Positions 1 to 5,445 of a stretch of DNA of 6,263 nt are shown one piece after another (positions within the stretch are counted from its first letter, which is position 1; each line of letters opens with the position of its first letter). Both the position numbers and the translations under genes were made by a program. Below the pieces are notes generated by a model. It was not told where the DNA came from. It saw nothing but the letters and a program-made list of their open reading frames with translations, and did not search any database. Source of the DNA: Pseudomonadota bacterium (lineage in GTDB: Bacteria > Pseudomonadota > Gammaproteobacteria > Pseudomonadales > Azotimanducaceae); NCBI GenBank assembly GCA_027622495.1, contig JAQBYL010000259.1:1-6263 (forward strand). Direction: 5' to 3'.

Positions 1-327
1 GTCAAAGCCGGGGGCAGCCAGAATATTTTCGGCGCAGAAGGTTGCGTGCAGGCCGCCAGCGATAACGGGAATGTCGAGGATCTTACGAAGGCCACCGATC
101 ACTTCACGTGCCCGCAGCCATTGCCTGCTGGTCAGGCTGATGCCGATGAGTTGCGGTTGATGCCGTTTGACCCCATCGCAGATCTCGCTGATTGAGTCAT
201 CGATCCCGATACGCAAAAGCTCGGCCTGGTGACCATTGCGACGAAGGTAGCCGGCGAGGAACGCAGGTCCAATGGAGGCAACGGCCCACTCCCGTTCCTG
301 TTCGATTTCGAGAAAGAGGACTTTCAC
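1..327 (-). CDS. B12-binding domain of a probable radical SAM protein (N-terminal part, cut by the window edge)
   Basis: The first 109 residues of a minus-strand gene are visible, starting at a GTG (327-325) and reading open to the window edge. The N-terminus MKVLFLEIEQEREW is a beta strand typical of cobalamin-binding Rossmann domains. It is followed by GPAFLAGYLRRNGH (about residues 20-33), then IGISLTSRQW (about 61-70), and then IPVIAGGLHATFCAENIL (about 86-103). This is the usual '...GGxHAT...PE.iL..pg.D' pattern of B12-binding domains fused to radical SAM domains. No DxHxxG cobalamin-ligand motif is seen, and many members of this group lack it. The CxxxCxxC radical SAM motif would lie beyond the window, so the catalytic domain is inferred and the substrate is unknown. 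The GTG lies inside GTGA, overlapping the stop of the small upstream ORF, which suggests translational coupling. An in-frame ATG at 345-343 cannot be the start because TAA follows two codons later. Confidence 0.8.
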   Translation of the reverse strand, partial: MKVLFLEIEQEREWAVASIGPAFLAGYLRRNGHQAELLRIGIDDSISEICDGVKRHQPQLIGISLTSRQWLRAREVIGGLRKILDIPVIAGGLHATFCAENILAAPGFD

Positions 328-473
328 GATCGGGCGTTATTCCATCTCGCTGCCGATGACCCGGCACCCGGGAGCAGACCCCAGGCATTGGGCCCCTCGA
401 TGGTGAGATATTCCTGGGCAAGGCGGGTGGCTGGCAGTATCAGTCCAATCAACAGGATCAGGTTTCTGGTCAT
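324..473 (-). CDS. small hydrophobic ORF, signal-peptide-like, 49 aa, unknown function
   Basis: I do not recognise this protein. From the ATG at 473-471 it encodes 49 residues beginning MTRNLILLIGLILPATRLAQ: one basic residue, about 11 hydrophobic residues, then a possible signal-peptidase site after RLA. That suggests an exported or membrane-associated peptide. The remaining 30 residues are rich in Gly, Ala and Asn (for example PNAWGLLPGAGSSAARWNNA). Its TGA stop (326-324) overlaps the GTG start of the B12/radical SAM-type gene in a GTGA, typical of co-translated genes, and this is the main reason for calling it. No good ribosome site precedes the ATG; an alternative TTG start at 515 would add 14 basic residues and spoil the signal peptide. 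It could also be a chance ORF or the remnant of a longer exported protein. Confidence 0.4.
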   Translation of the reverse strand: MTRNLILLIGLILPATRLAQEYLTIEGPNAWGLLPGAGSSAARWNNARS

Positions 474-626
474 GTTTGGTCTACGTTTTCGAAGCACACG
501 CTGGGTTAGGACCAACTGTAGACCAGCCGGCGCGATGATGCCAAGGTCCTCTGAGAAGCCGGTGTGCTCAGGAGCAATCCGCCTTTGTGACGATATCGTC
601 TTGAGTTCACAACACGCCCTTGAGCT
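474..626. other. intergenic region with a 12-bp perfect palindrome
   Basis: About 150 bases separate the split-barrel gene from the small ORF on the minus strand. They contain the perfect 12-bp palindrome GACGATATCGTC at 589-600, which could be an operator or the stem of a short hairpin. A second short inverted repeat, GCTCAGGAGC at 566-575, has only a 4-bp stem and no T-run. I see no convincing promoter hexamers and no rho-independent terminator here. Whether the radical SAM-type gene has its own promoter or is read through from the gene upstream cannot be decided. Confidence 0.4.
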
Positions 627-1031
627 TCAGCCGGCTGGTTGTAAGGCAACCGGTATGGCGTTCTCGCGGCCGCCGACCAGCAGCGCGACGTATTCGTCGC
701 GCCAGCCGTATTTAGCGTGCATTTTTTCGGCAACCTGAGGACGGAGGTCAAGTGCGGGTGTGGCAATGTAGGCGACTGATACACCGTTACGTTCCACGTT
801 GACCGTTGGTGCCTTCATGAGTTGCTGATACCAGCCGCTTGATTCATCACCGGCACGCAGATACGCAACCCCTTCCACATCCACCACCCACAGGCGGACC
901 GAATTGGTGCCTTCATCGACAGGTATTGTCAGGACGACCACTTCGCCGATTTCTGATGCGACCATCATCAACGCATACGGGGCAATGATCAGACCAAGAA
1001 CAACCAGAATACCGTAGGCTATTTTTTTCAT
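627..1031 (-). CDS. membrane-anchored split-barrel protein, nitroreductase/DUF385-like
   Basis: The protein has 134 residues. Residues 1-25 (MKKIAYGILVVLGLIIAPYA...) form an N-terminal membrane anchor or uncleaved signal. The rest resembles the compact flavin/F420-binding split-barrel fold of the deazaflavin-dependent nitroreductase (DUF385) and PNPOx-like superfamily: VRLWVVDVEGVAYLRAG (about 45-61) provides the paired strands, GWYQQLMKAPTVNVERNG (66-83) is the characteristic helix-strand segment, and AEKMHAKYGWRDEYVALL (101-118) is the C-terminal helix. Cofactor and substrate are unknown, and the size is usual for a single-domain member. The start is well set: TAAGGAG (1045-1039) lies 7 bases before the ATG. 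The gene is divergent from a MarR regulator across a 123-bp gap with palindromic sites, so it is probably that regulator's target. Family assignment is by pattern only. Confidence 0.7.
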   Translation of the reverse strand: MKKIAYGILVVLGLIIAPYALMMVASEIGEVVVLTIPVDEGTNSVRLWVVDVEGVAYLRAGDESSGWYQQLMKAPTVNVERNGVSVAYIATPALDLRPQVAEKMHAKYGWRDEYVALLVGGRENAIPVALQPAG

Positions 1032-1077
1032 CTTTAATCTCCTTAGAGGCTGTTATCAACAATATGGTCAGCAATAT

Positions 1078-1093
1078 AGTTTAATATTAAACT
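1078..1093. promoter_or_regulatory. perfect 16-bp palindrome, probable MarR operator 1
   Basis: AGTTTAATATTAAACT is identical to its own reverse complement over all 16 bases. MarR-family dimers typically bind AT-rich palindromes of about 16-20 bp in the divergent promoter next to their own gene, which is where this lies. It sits between the proposed -35 and -10 of the minus-strand promoter, so binding would block polymerase. The link to this particular regulator is inferred from position. Confidence 0.65.
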
Positions 1094-1107
1094 GTTTAAA
1101 TTGAAAC
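1094..1107. promoter_or_regulatory. imperfect 14-bp palindrome, possible MarR operator 2
   Basis: GTTTAAATTGAAAC pairs with itself at six of seven positions; the A/G pair at 1098/1103 fails. It shares the outer GTTTAA and AAAC with the core of the neighbouring perfect palindrome (GTTTAATATTAAAC, 1079-1092), and the two centres are 15 bp apart. A weaker second site would allow cooperative binding or separate control of the two directions. It could be chance similarity in an AT-rich region. Confidence 0.4.
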
Positions 1108-1154
1108 ATTCAAGCTAAACTTCAGAGCTAACACAGATATCAGGAGGGTCCGAT

Positions 1155-1649
1155 ATGCCGGCGGGCAAAACAGACTCCAGAAGTAAGCGCCAGATCCGGG
1201 AAGGTGGCGATCTTGAAGACACTTATGTGTTCTTCAATGAAATCGGCATCATCTCGCAACTGTCGGCGAATCAGTTTCAACGGGTCCTGCCGCACTGTCT
1301 GAATCAATCGCAGTATTCGGTGCTCAACTGGTTTTTCCGCGTTGATGTAGAAGCAACGCCCGGACGTCTGGCACGCGCATTTCAGGTCACCAAAGGTGCG
1401 ATGACCAACACTTTGAGCAAGCTCAGTGAAAAAGGTCTGATCCAGATCGATCCCGATCCCGACAGTGGCAGACAGAAGATTGTGCGGCTGACCAAGGCTG
1501 GGCGACGCGCCCGGGACGAGGCGGTGGCGGCGAGTTTTCCGCTGCTTTCCGAATTCAGTACCCGTTTCGACAAGCGCAGAATCCAGGCTGCCATGCCGCT
1601 TCTGAGAGAGGTTCGCGAATACCTCGACGCCCTGCGTGAAACTTCCTGA
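1155..1649 (+). CDS. MarR-family winged-helix transcriptional regulator
   Basis: The protein has 164 residues, slightly long for a MarR protein because of a charged N-terminal tail (residues 1-20, rich in Lys, Arg and Ser). A dimerisation helix follows (about 21-48). The winged helix-turn-helix covers about 50-115: QSQYSVLNWFF opens it, TPGRLARAFQVTKGAMTNTL (68-87) contains the recognition helix, and SEKGLIQIDPDPDSGRQKIV (91-110) leads into the wing, with RLTKAGRRAR (111-120) starting the C-terminal dimer helices. Proteins of this family usually repress a divergent gene and themselves and release DNA on binding a small, often phenolic, ligand; the ligand here is unknown. The start is firm: AGGAGGG at 1142-1148 lies 6 bases before the ATG. 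The phosphatase gene follows after 52 bp on the same strand and may be co-transcribed. Confidence 0.9.
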   Translation: MPAGKTDSRSKRQIREGGDLEDTYVFFNEIGIISQLSANQFQRVLPHCLNQSQYSVLNWFFRVDVEATPGRLARAFQVTKGAMTNTLSKLSEKGLIQIDPDPDSGRQKIVRLTKAGRRARDEAVAASFPLLSEFSTRFDKRRIQAAMPLLREVREYLDALRETS

Positions 1650-1701
1650 TGTCGGTCTATAACGGTGAAAGGATGGAAAATCGACAGCAAAGTGTGCTGA
1701 C

Positions 1702-2493
1702 ATGGCAGGCATCATTGATGAAACAGCGACGGACCACATGATCAACGACTACAGCCAGCGCCACCATCTTTTCGAAGGGTGCTTTAACTTCCGCGATATC
1801 GGCGGATACCCCGTAAGCGATGGCCGCACAGTGCGCTGGGGTCGCTACTTTCGGACCGGTCGGCAGGATCGCATGACCCAAAGCGACCTTGAAACCATTG
1901 CGGACCTCGGCATCGCTTCGCAGATAGATCTGCGCAGACCTGACGAAGTTCGCGAGCAGGGTCGCGGACCACTGGAAACCCTGGGTGCGACCTACCACAA
2001 CATCCCGGTGATCCCTGAGGGTGGATCGGATCAGCTCAGCCGGCTGGTTGGCGATACGGCTATCTCTGGGAGACGCTACCTCGGGTATCTGGATTTCGGT
2101 CCAGAAAGCTGGAGACGCATGTTCGAGCTGTTCGCCCATGCAGGCAGCCATCCGATTGTGTTGCACTGCACGGCGGGGAAAGATCGTACCGGGGTGTCCA
2201 CCGCGTTTCTGCTTTCGGTCCTCGGTGTGGATCGTGCGCTGATCGAAGCCGACTATCTGCTCACCAATCAGGACGTGGCCAGGCAGGTTGATTTCATTGA
2301 GCGCAATATCGGTCTGCCTGACGGTATCGATCGTGCGCAGATGATGCGCCTGGCCGGTGTGCCCGAAAATGCCATGAGCGACTTCCTCGATGGGTTAGAG
2401 CAGAAGTGGCAGGGTCCGATCGGCTATCTGCGCAGCATCGGTATCGGTGACGCTACCCTGGACGCGGTTCGGCGTGAGTTTCTGGAAGGATAA
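1702..2493 (+). CDS. tyrosine-protein phosphatase (Y_phosphatase3-type, HCTAGKDRTG)
   Basis: The protein has 263 residues, normal for the bacterial tyrosine/dual-specificity phosphatase family that removes phosphate through a cysteinyl intermediate. The family's N-terminal NFRDIGGY is at 29-36, GRYFRTGR at 47-54, and DLRRPDE at 77-83. The P-loop HCTAGKDRTG is at 155-164, giving nucleophile Cys156 and phosphate-binding Arg162; the loop is intact. DYLLTN (184-189) after the P-loop is also typical. There is no signal peptide, so it is probably cytoplasmic. The natural substrate may be a phosphoprotein or a phosphoinositide. No clear ribosome site precedes the ATG at 1702. An alternative ATG at 1738 would remove 12 residues that precede the conserved region, so the start is uncertain. 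It may form a unit with the MarR gene upstream. Confidence 0.9.
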   Translation: MAGIIDETATDHMINDYSQRHHLFEGCFNFRDIGGYPVSDGRTVRWGRYFRTGRQDRMTQSDLETIADLGIASQIDLRRPDEVREQGRGPLETLGATYHNIPVIPEGGSDQLSRLVGDTAISGRRYLGYLDFGPESWRRMFELFAHAGSHPIVLHCTAGKDRTGVSTAFLLSVLGVDRALIEADYLLTNQDVARQVDFIERNIGLPDGIDRAQMMRLAGVPENAMSDFLDGLEQKWQGPIGYLRSIGIGDATLDAVRREFLEG

Positions 2494-2507
2494 ACAGTCA
2501 GCCCCTG

Positions 2508-3353
2508 CTATCCCGTGATCACCGCTTCCTGATCCTTCGGCACATAAAAGTATGAGCCCGGTCTGAAGTCGTAACCCAGATCTCCCAGCAGGCGGCGCTG
2601 GCGTGGGGTGCAGCGCTGCGCAATATCCGGCACGTTGTGGTGGTCGTAGCTTCTGACCCACAGCTGGCAGTAGTTGTACAGCAGCACGTTGCGGGTGACC
2701 TTTCCACGGTTCATCGCCGGTCCATGCCAGAGCGAATGCGGGAACAGATACACATCACCCGCTTTCCCCATCAATTGTGCAGCCCCCGGCGAATAGGGCG
2801 TGATCACACGATCTTTGTGATCGGGGATGGGGCGCATGTGGGTGCCGGGAAAAACGGTCAGGTTGCCGTGGTCCTGCTCAGACACGTTGGTGAGCAGATA
2901 CATGGCCTTCATGGCAATCGGTGGACTGGTCTCGCTGACCCGGATTGAGCGCAGCGACTCACCGCCATCGGTGTGGGTGTAACCGGGGAACTTCTGCGTA
3001 GGTGGCCGGGCAATGGCCTGGGTCATGGATAACATGATGTTGGGCCCCATGACATCGACGATGTAGTCGAAGACCGGCGCCTGATCGATGAGGTCAATAA
3101 AAGCCTGGTGATAGCCGAGCAGATCGCGTCGATCCATGAAGCCGTTCGGATCCAGATCTCTGGCATGATCGAGCCAGGCATAGTGACCGATGGGCAATTC
3201 CGGATTGTTGTCGGGTTCAAAACCCGGCAAGGCGCGTACGCGGTCCATCTCATCGTTAAAAAAGCCGACCTGCTGGGCGCTGAGCGCGCCTTCAAGATGC
3301 AGGTATCCATCGATCTGCCACTGGCGACGCTGCTGATCAGTGAGTTTTTCCAT
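2508..3353 (-). CDS. phytanoyl-CoA dioxygenase (PhyH) family Fe(II)/2-oxoglutarate oxygenase
   Basis: The protein has 281 residues, the usual size for the PhyH family of Fe(II)/2-oxoglutarate dioxygenases, which hydroxylate small molecules. The N-terminal QWQIDGYLHLEGALSAQQV (11-29) is the typical 'dGy..l.g.l...' opening. The iron ligands are seen as HTD (His127, Asp129) and a distal His in WHGPAMNRG (His210), with Arg216 or Arg221 as candidates for binding 2-oxoglutarate. NLTVFPGTH (164-172) and GDVYLFPHSLWHG (199-211) are the conserved strands between them. The active site therefore looks complete; the substrate cannot be told. AAGGAGGT (3366-3359) lies 5 bases before the ATG and fixes the start. 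A possible -10, TATAGT (3381-3376), lies just upstream but has no good -35. The gene is divergent from the Rieske gene and ends 14 bp from the phosphatase stop. Confidence 0.9.
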   Translation of the reverse strand: MEKLTDQQRRQWQIDGYLHLEGALSAQQVGFFNDEMDRVRALPGFEPDNNPELPIGHYAWLDHARDLDPNGFMDRRDLLGYHQAFIDLIDQAPVFDYIVDVMGPNIMLSMTQAIARPPTQKFPGYTHTDGGESLRSIRVSETSPPIAMKAMYLLTNVSEQDHGNLTVFPGTHMRPIPDHKDRVITPYSPGAAQLMGKAGDVYLFPHSLWHGPAMNRGKVTRNVLLYNYCQLWVRSYDHHNVPDIAQRCTPRQRRLLGDLGYDFRPGSYFYVPKDQEAVITG

Positions 3354-3492
3354 GCTCGACCTCCTTGCCCTGCCAACTATACGCCTGCCGCCACATCAGT
3401 TGGTAAACCTGTGCCCGGCCGCCCCTGACCGGAATCATCGGGTAGAATCGGGGGGTGTTTCAACACAGGGCGATCACTCTCGGGGGACCTGT
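3354..3492. promoter_or_regulatory. divergent promoter region between the PhyH gene and the Rieske-esterase-CoA-transferase run
   Basis: This 139-bp gap should carry promoters in both directions. On the minus strand TATAGT (3381-3376) would place transcription start about 16 bases before the PhyH ATG; the matching -35 is poor. On the plus strand TAGAAT (3443-3448) is a candidate -10 without a recognisable -35. Just after it is an inverted repeat, GTGTT-TC-AACAC (3455-3466), which could be an operator. The Rieske gene has a weak ribosome site, GGGGGA (3482-3487), 5 bases before its ATG. All regulatory calls here are weak; only the divergent arrangement is certain. Confidence 0.35.
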
Positions 3493-4345
3493 ATGACCAT
3501 CGAAGTCGAAACCTATGGGCAGAAAACCGAATCCGGTGGTGGGCAGCGTCTGGATGAAGGCACCAATGTCGATGCCGGCGGCATGGTCCAAAATCGGGTT
3601 GAAGCCTACACGAGTGCTGCGAGGGCGAAAGATGAATGGCAGGTCATGTTTGCGAACTATCCTCAGGTGATGGGCCTATCTGGCGATCTGCCTGGGGCGG
3701 GTTCGTTCATGACCTCTGATGATCTGGGTAAGCCGATACTGATGACCCGGGACATGGACGGCAGATTTCATGCGTTTCTGAATGTATGCGCGCACCGCGG
3801 CACCCGGGTAGAGAGTGAAAAGCGGGGCCGCAGGAACCTGTTCAGCTGCCCATTTCATGCCTGGAGTTACAGTCCCCGGGGTGATCTGGTGTCGGTGCCC
3901 AAAGAAGCCCACTTTGGTCCGGTCGACAAAAGCTGCAATGGCCTGGGTGATGAGCTGGACTCGTGGGGAATGTCCGACCTCGAGTTTGGCGCTCTGGATA
4001 CTGAATCACCGGATGATGCTGCCTGCGGACATGCTGTCTGGCATCACCCTCGTGCGGGTCTATCCAAAAAAAGAAAACCCTCATGAGTCGTTTTCGCAGA
4101 TCTCTTTCTACACTAACCCTGCGATACCGGAAGAACTCCGCATGGGCATGTCGGAACGGTTGTCGGGCTTCAGTGAAATCATCCGTGACGAAGACTATGC
4201 GGCGGCGGCAACTTCACACGAAGGTGCTCGATCGGGTGCGCGTGAGTACTTTCTGTTCGGCCGCAATGAACCGGCATTGCATCACTATCACAACAATTAC
4301 AATGAGATCCTGGGTCTTAAGCCGCTGGAAGTAATCAGCAACTAA
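3493..4345 (+). pseudogene. Rieske non-heme iron oxygenase alpha subunit, decayed: internal deletion and frame change
   Basis: The reading frame from the ATG at 3493 gives 197 residues (stop 4084-4086). It contains a complete Rieske domain: CAHRG at 99-103 and CPFHAW at 119-124, with Cys99, His101, Cys119 and His122 binding the [2Fe-2S] cluster. The C-terminus of the same family continues in another frame, from about 4019 (LPADMLSGITLVRVYP) to the TAA at 4345, including ISFYTNP and FGRNEPALHHYHNNYNEILG. Intact alpha subunits have roughly 380-450 residues; the recognisable pieces add up to about 275. The missing middle should hold the strand after the Rieske domain and the two His and one Asp that bind the catalytic iron. 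At residues 148-160, CNGL runs straight into GDELDSWGM, two segments normally some 35 residues apart, so a first deletion is suspected there; a second, frame-changing one lies near 3990-4015. The product could not be a working oxygenase. An assembly error remains possible. Confidence 0.8.
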
Positions 4346-4371
4346 CCTCTCTGAGGAATGAGATTTAAAAC

Positions 4372-5445
4372 ATGAGCAGCCTGAAAAACCATTTGCCCGG
4401 CCGACTCGGCAATCCGCATTCAACACTCGAAACAGATGCACGACTCGACCCGCGGATCAAAGCCGCACTTGAACTGGTTGGAGGGTTGGCCGAAGGGTTC
4501 GATCCACCGGCGCTGGATGCAAGCTACGAAGAGTGCCTGGCCTATTGCCAGCTGTTTGAGGATACGGCCGCGGCTGCCCACCCGCAGATGCTTGCAGCAA
4601 TGCCCGCAGTTCCGTTGGTTGCTACCACAACCGAAGTCATCAGGGGCGTAGATGGCAATGAAATTACCTTGTATATCCATCAACCCGTCGATCGTGTTGG
4701 TTTGCTTCCCTGCATCGTGCACACCCATGGCGGTGGCATGGTTCTGATGACCGCGACCGACCCCATGTACATCCGTTTGCGCAATGATCTGGCGTCCCTG
4801 GGCATGGTGGTGATTGGTGTGGAGTTCCGCAACGGCGGTGGCCGGTTGGGCAATCATCCGTTTCCCGCAGGGCTCAACGACTGCGCCAGTGCGGCACAGT
4901 GGGCCCATGCCAATCGCGCTCAACTGGGTGCATCCTGCATCGTTATCTCGGGTGAGTCGGGTGGTGGCAACCTGTCGATCGCCACTACGCTCAAAGCAAA
5001 ACAAGAAGGCCGACTGGATCAGATCGATGGGGTCTACAGCCTGTGCCCGTATGTCTGCGGGAGCTACGCCGAACCACCCGCCAATCTGCGCTCGCTGGTA
5101 GAAAATGATCAGTATCTGCTGAGCGGGCCAATGATGAGCGCGCTGGTCAGGGTGTACGACCCGCAGGGTGATCATGCCCGCGATCCGCTGGCATGGCCGT
5201 TACAAGCCGGTCCGGATGATCTGCAGGGTTTGCCGCCGGTGGTGATCTCGGTTAACGAACTGGACCCGTTACGCGATGAAGGCCTTGCGCTTTACCGCAA
5301 ACTGGGTGCTGCGGGTGTGGCGGTCACAGCGCGCACGGTTCATGGCACGCCCCATGGTGGCGATCTGTCTTACCCCGATATCGTGCCGAATGTGTATCAG
5401 GAGACGATTCGCTCGATCTATGGTTTTGCAAGGTCGCTGGTCTGA
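4372..5445 (+). CDS. alpha/beta hydrolase, HSL-type (alpha/beta hydrolase fold-3) esterase
   Basis: The protein has 357 residues, slightly longer than the usual 300-320 of bacterial hormone-sensitive-lipase-like esterases because of an N-terminal cap of about 90 residues. The oxyanion motif HGGG is at 119-122 after the strand LPCIVHT. The nucleophile elbow GESGGG is at 194-199 with Ser196. The acid is probably Asp298 in NELDPLRDEG, and the base His328 in PHGGD, so the triad looks complete. It would hydrolyse carboxylic esters of small or medium acyl groups; the true substrate is unknown. There is no signal peptide, so it is probably cytoplasmic. It starts 26 bp after the Rieske remnant. TGAGGA (4352-4357) is the nearest ribosome-like site but is 14 bases from the ATG, so translation may be weak or partly coupled. 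Its TGA shares one base with the CoA-transferase ATG. Confidence 0.9.
   Translation: MSSLKNHLPGRLGNPHSTLETDARLDPRIKAALELVGGLAEGFDPPALDASYEECLAYCQLFEDTAAAAHPQMLAAMPAVPLVATTTEVIRGVDGNEITLYIHQPVDRVGLLPCIVHTHGGGMVLMTATDPMYIRLRNDLASLGMVVIGVEFRNGGGRLGNHPFPAGLNDCASAAQWAHANRAQLGASCIVISGESGGGNLSIATTLKAKQEGRLDQIDGVYSLCPYVCGSYAEPPANLRSLVENDQYLLSGPMMSALVRVYDPQGDHARDPLAWPLQAGPDDLQGLPPVVISVNELDPLRDEGLALYRKLGAAGVAVTARTVHGTPHGGDLSYPDIVPNVYQETIRSIYGFARSLV

Larger units (their letters stand above)
1032..1154. promoter_or_regulatory. divergent promoter region between the split-barrel gene and the MarR gene
   Basis: This 123-bp gap is much more AT-rich than its surroundings and must hold both divergent promoters. 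On the minus strand a plausible promoter is TTTAAA (1095-1100) with TATATT (1073-1078), 16 bp apart, and the 16-bp palindrome fills the spacer. On the plus strand only a weak candidate is seen: TTGAAA at 1101-1106 with a poor -10 near 1125-1131. Both genes have strong ribosome sites: TAAGGAG at 1045-1039 on the minus strand and AGGAGGG at 1142-1148 on the plus strand. The arrangement suggests that the regulator controls its neighbour and itself. The promoter hexamers are inference from consensus matching. Confidence 0.55.

Noticed and set aside
343..345. ATG as the start of the radical SAM-type gene
   Set aside because: It is in frame but is followed after one codon by TAA, so the GTG at 327-325 must be used.
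566..575. GCTCAGGAGC hairpin as a rho-independent terminator for the split-barrel gene
   Set aside because: The stem is only 4 bp with a 2-base loop and no T-run follows on the minus strand.
229..738. Plus-strand ORF of 169 codons over the left part of the window
   Set aside because: It runs antisense across the radical SAM-type start, the small ORF and the end of the split-barrel gene; its sequence has no recognisable domain or ribosome site.
1140..1745. Long minus-strand ORF (201 codons) over the MarR gene
   Set aside because: It is antisense to a well-supported MarR gene with a strong ribosome site, and its translation resembles no protein family I recognise.
2494..2507. Bidirectional terminator between the convergent phosphatase and PhyH genes
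   Set aside because: Only 14 bases separate the stops and no stem-loop with flanking T and A runs is visible.
3493..4345. Reading the two Rieske pieces as separate intact genes, such as an oxygenase and a partner subunit
   Set aside because: The downstream piece is the C-terminal end of the same alpha subunit, not a beta subunit or ferredoxin, and it has no plausible start codon with a ribosome site at its beginning.
4420..5175. Minus-strand ORF of 251 codons across the esterase
   Set aside because: It mirrors the codon pattern of the esterase, whose catalytic motifs are all in the plus-strand frame; no family motif is seen in the reverse translation.
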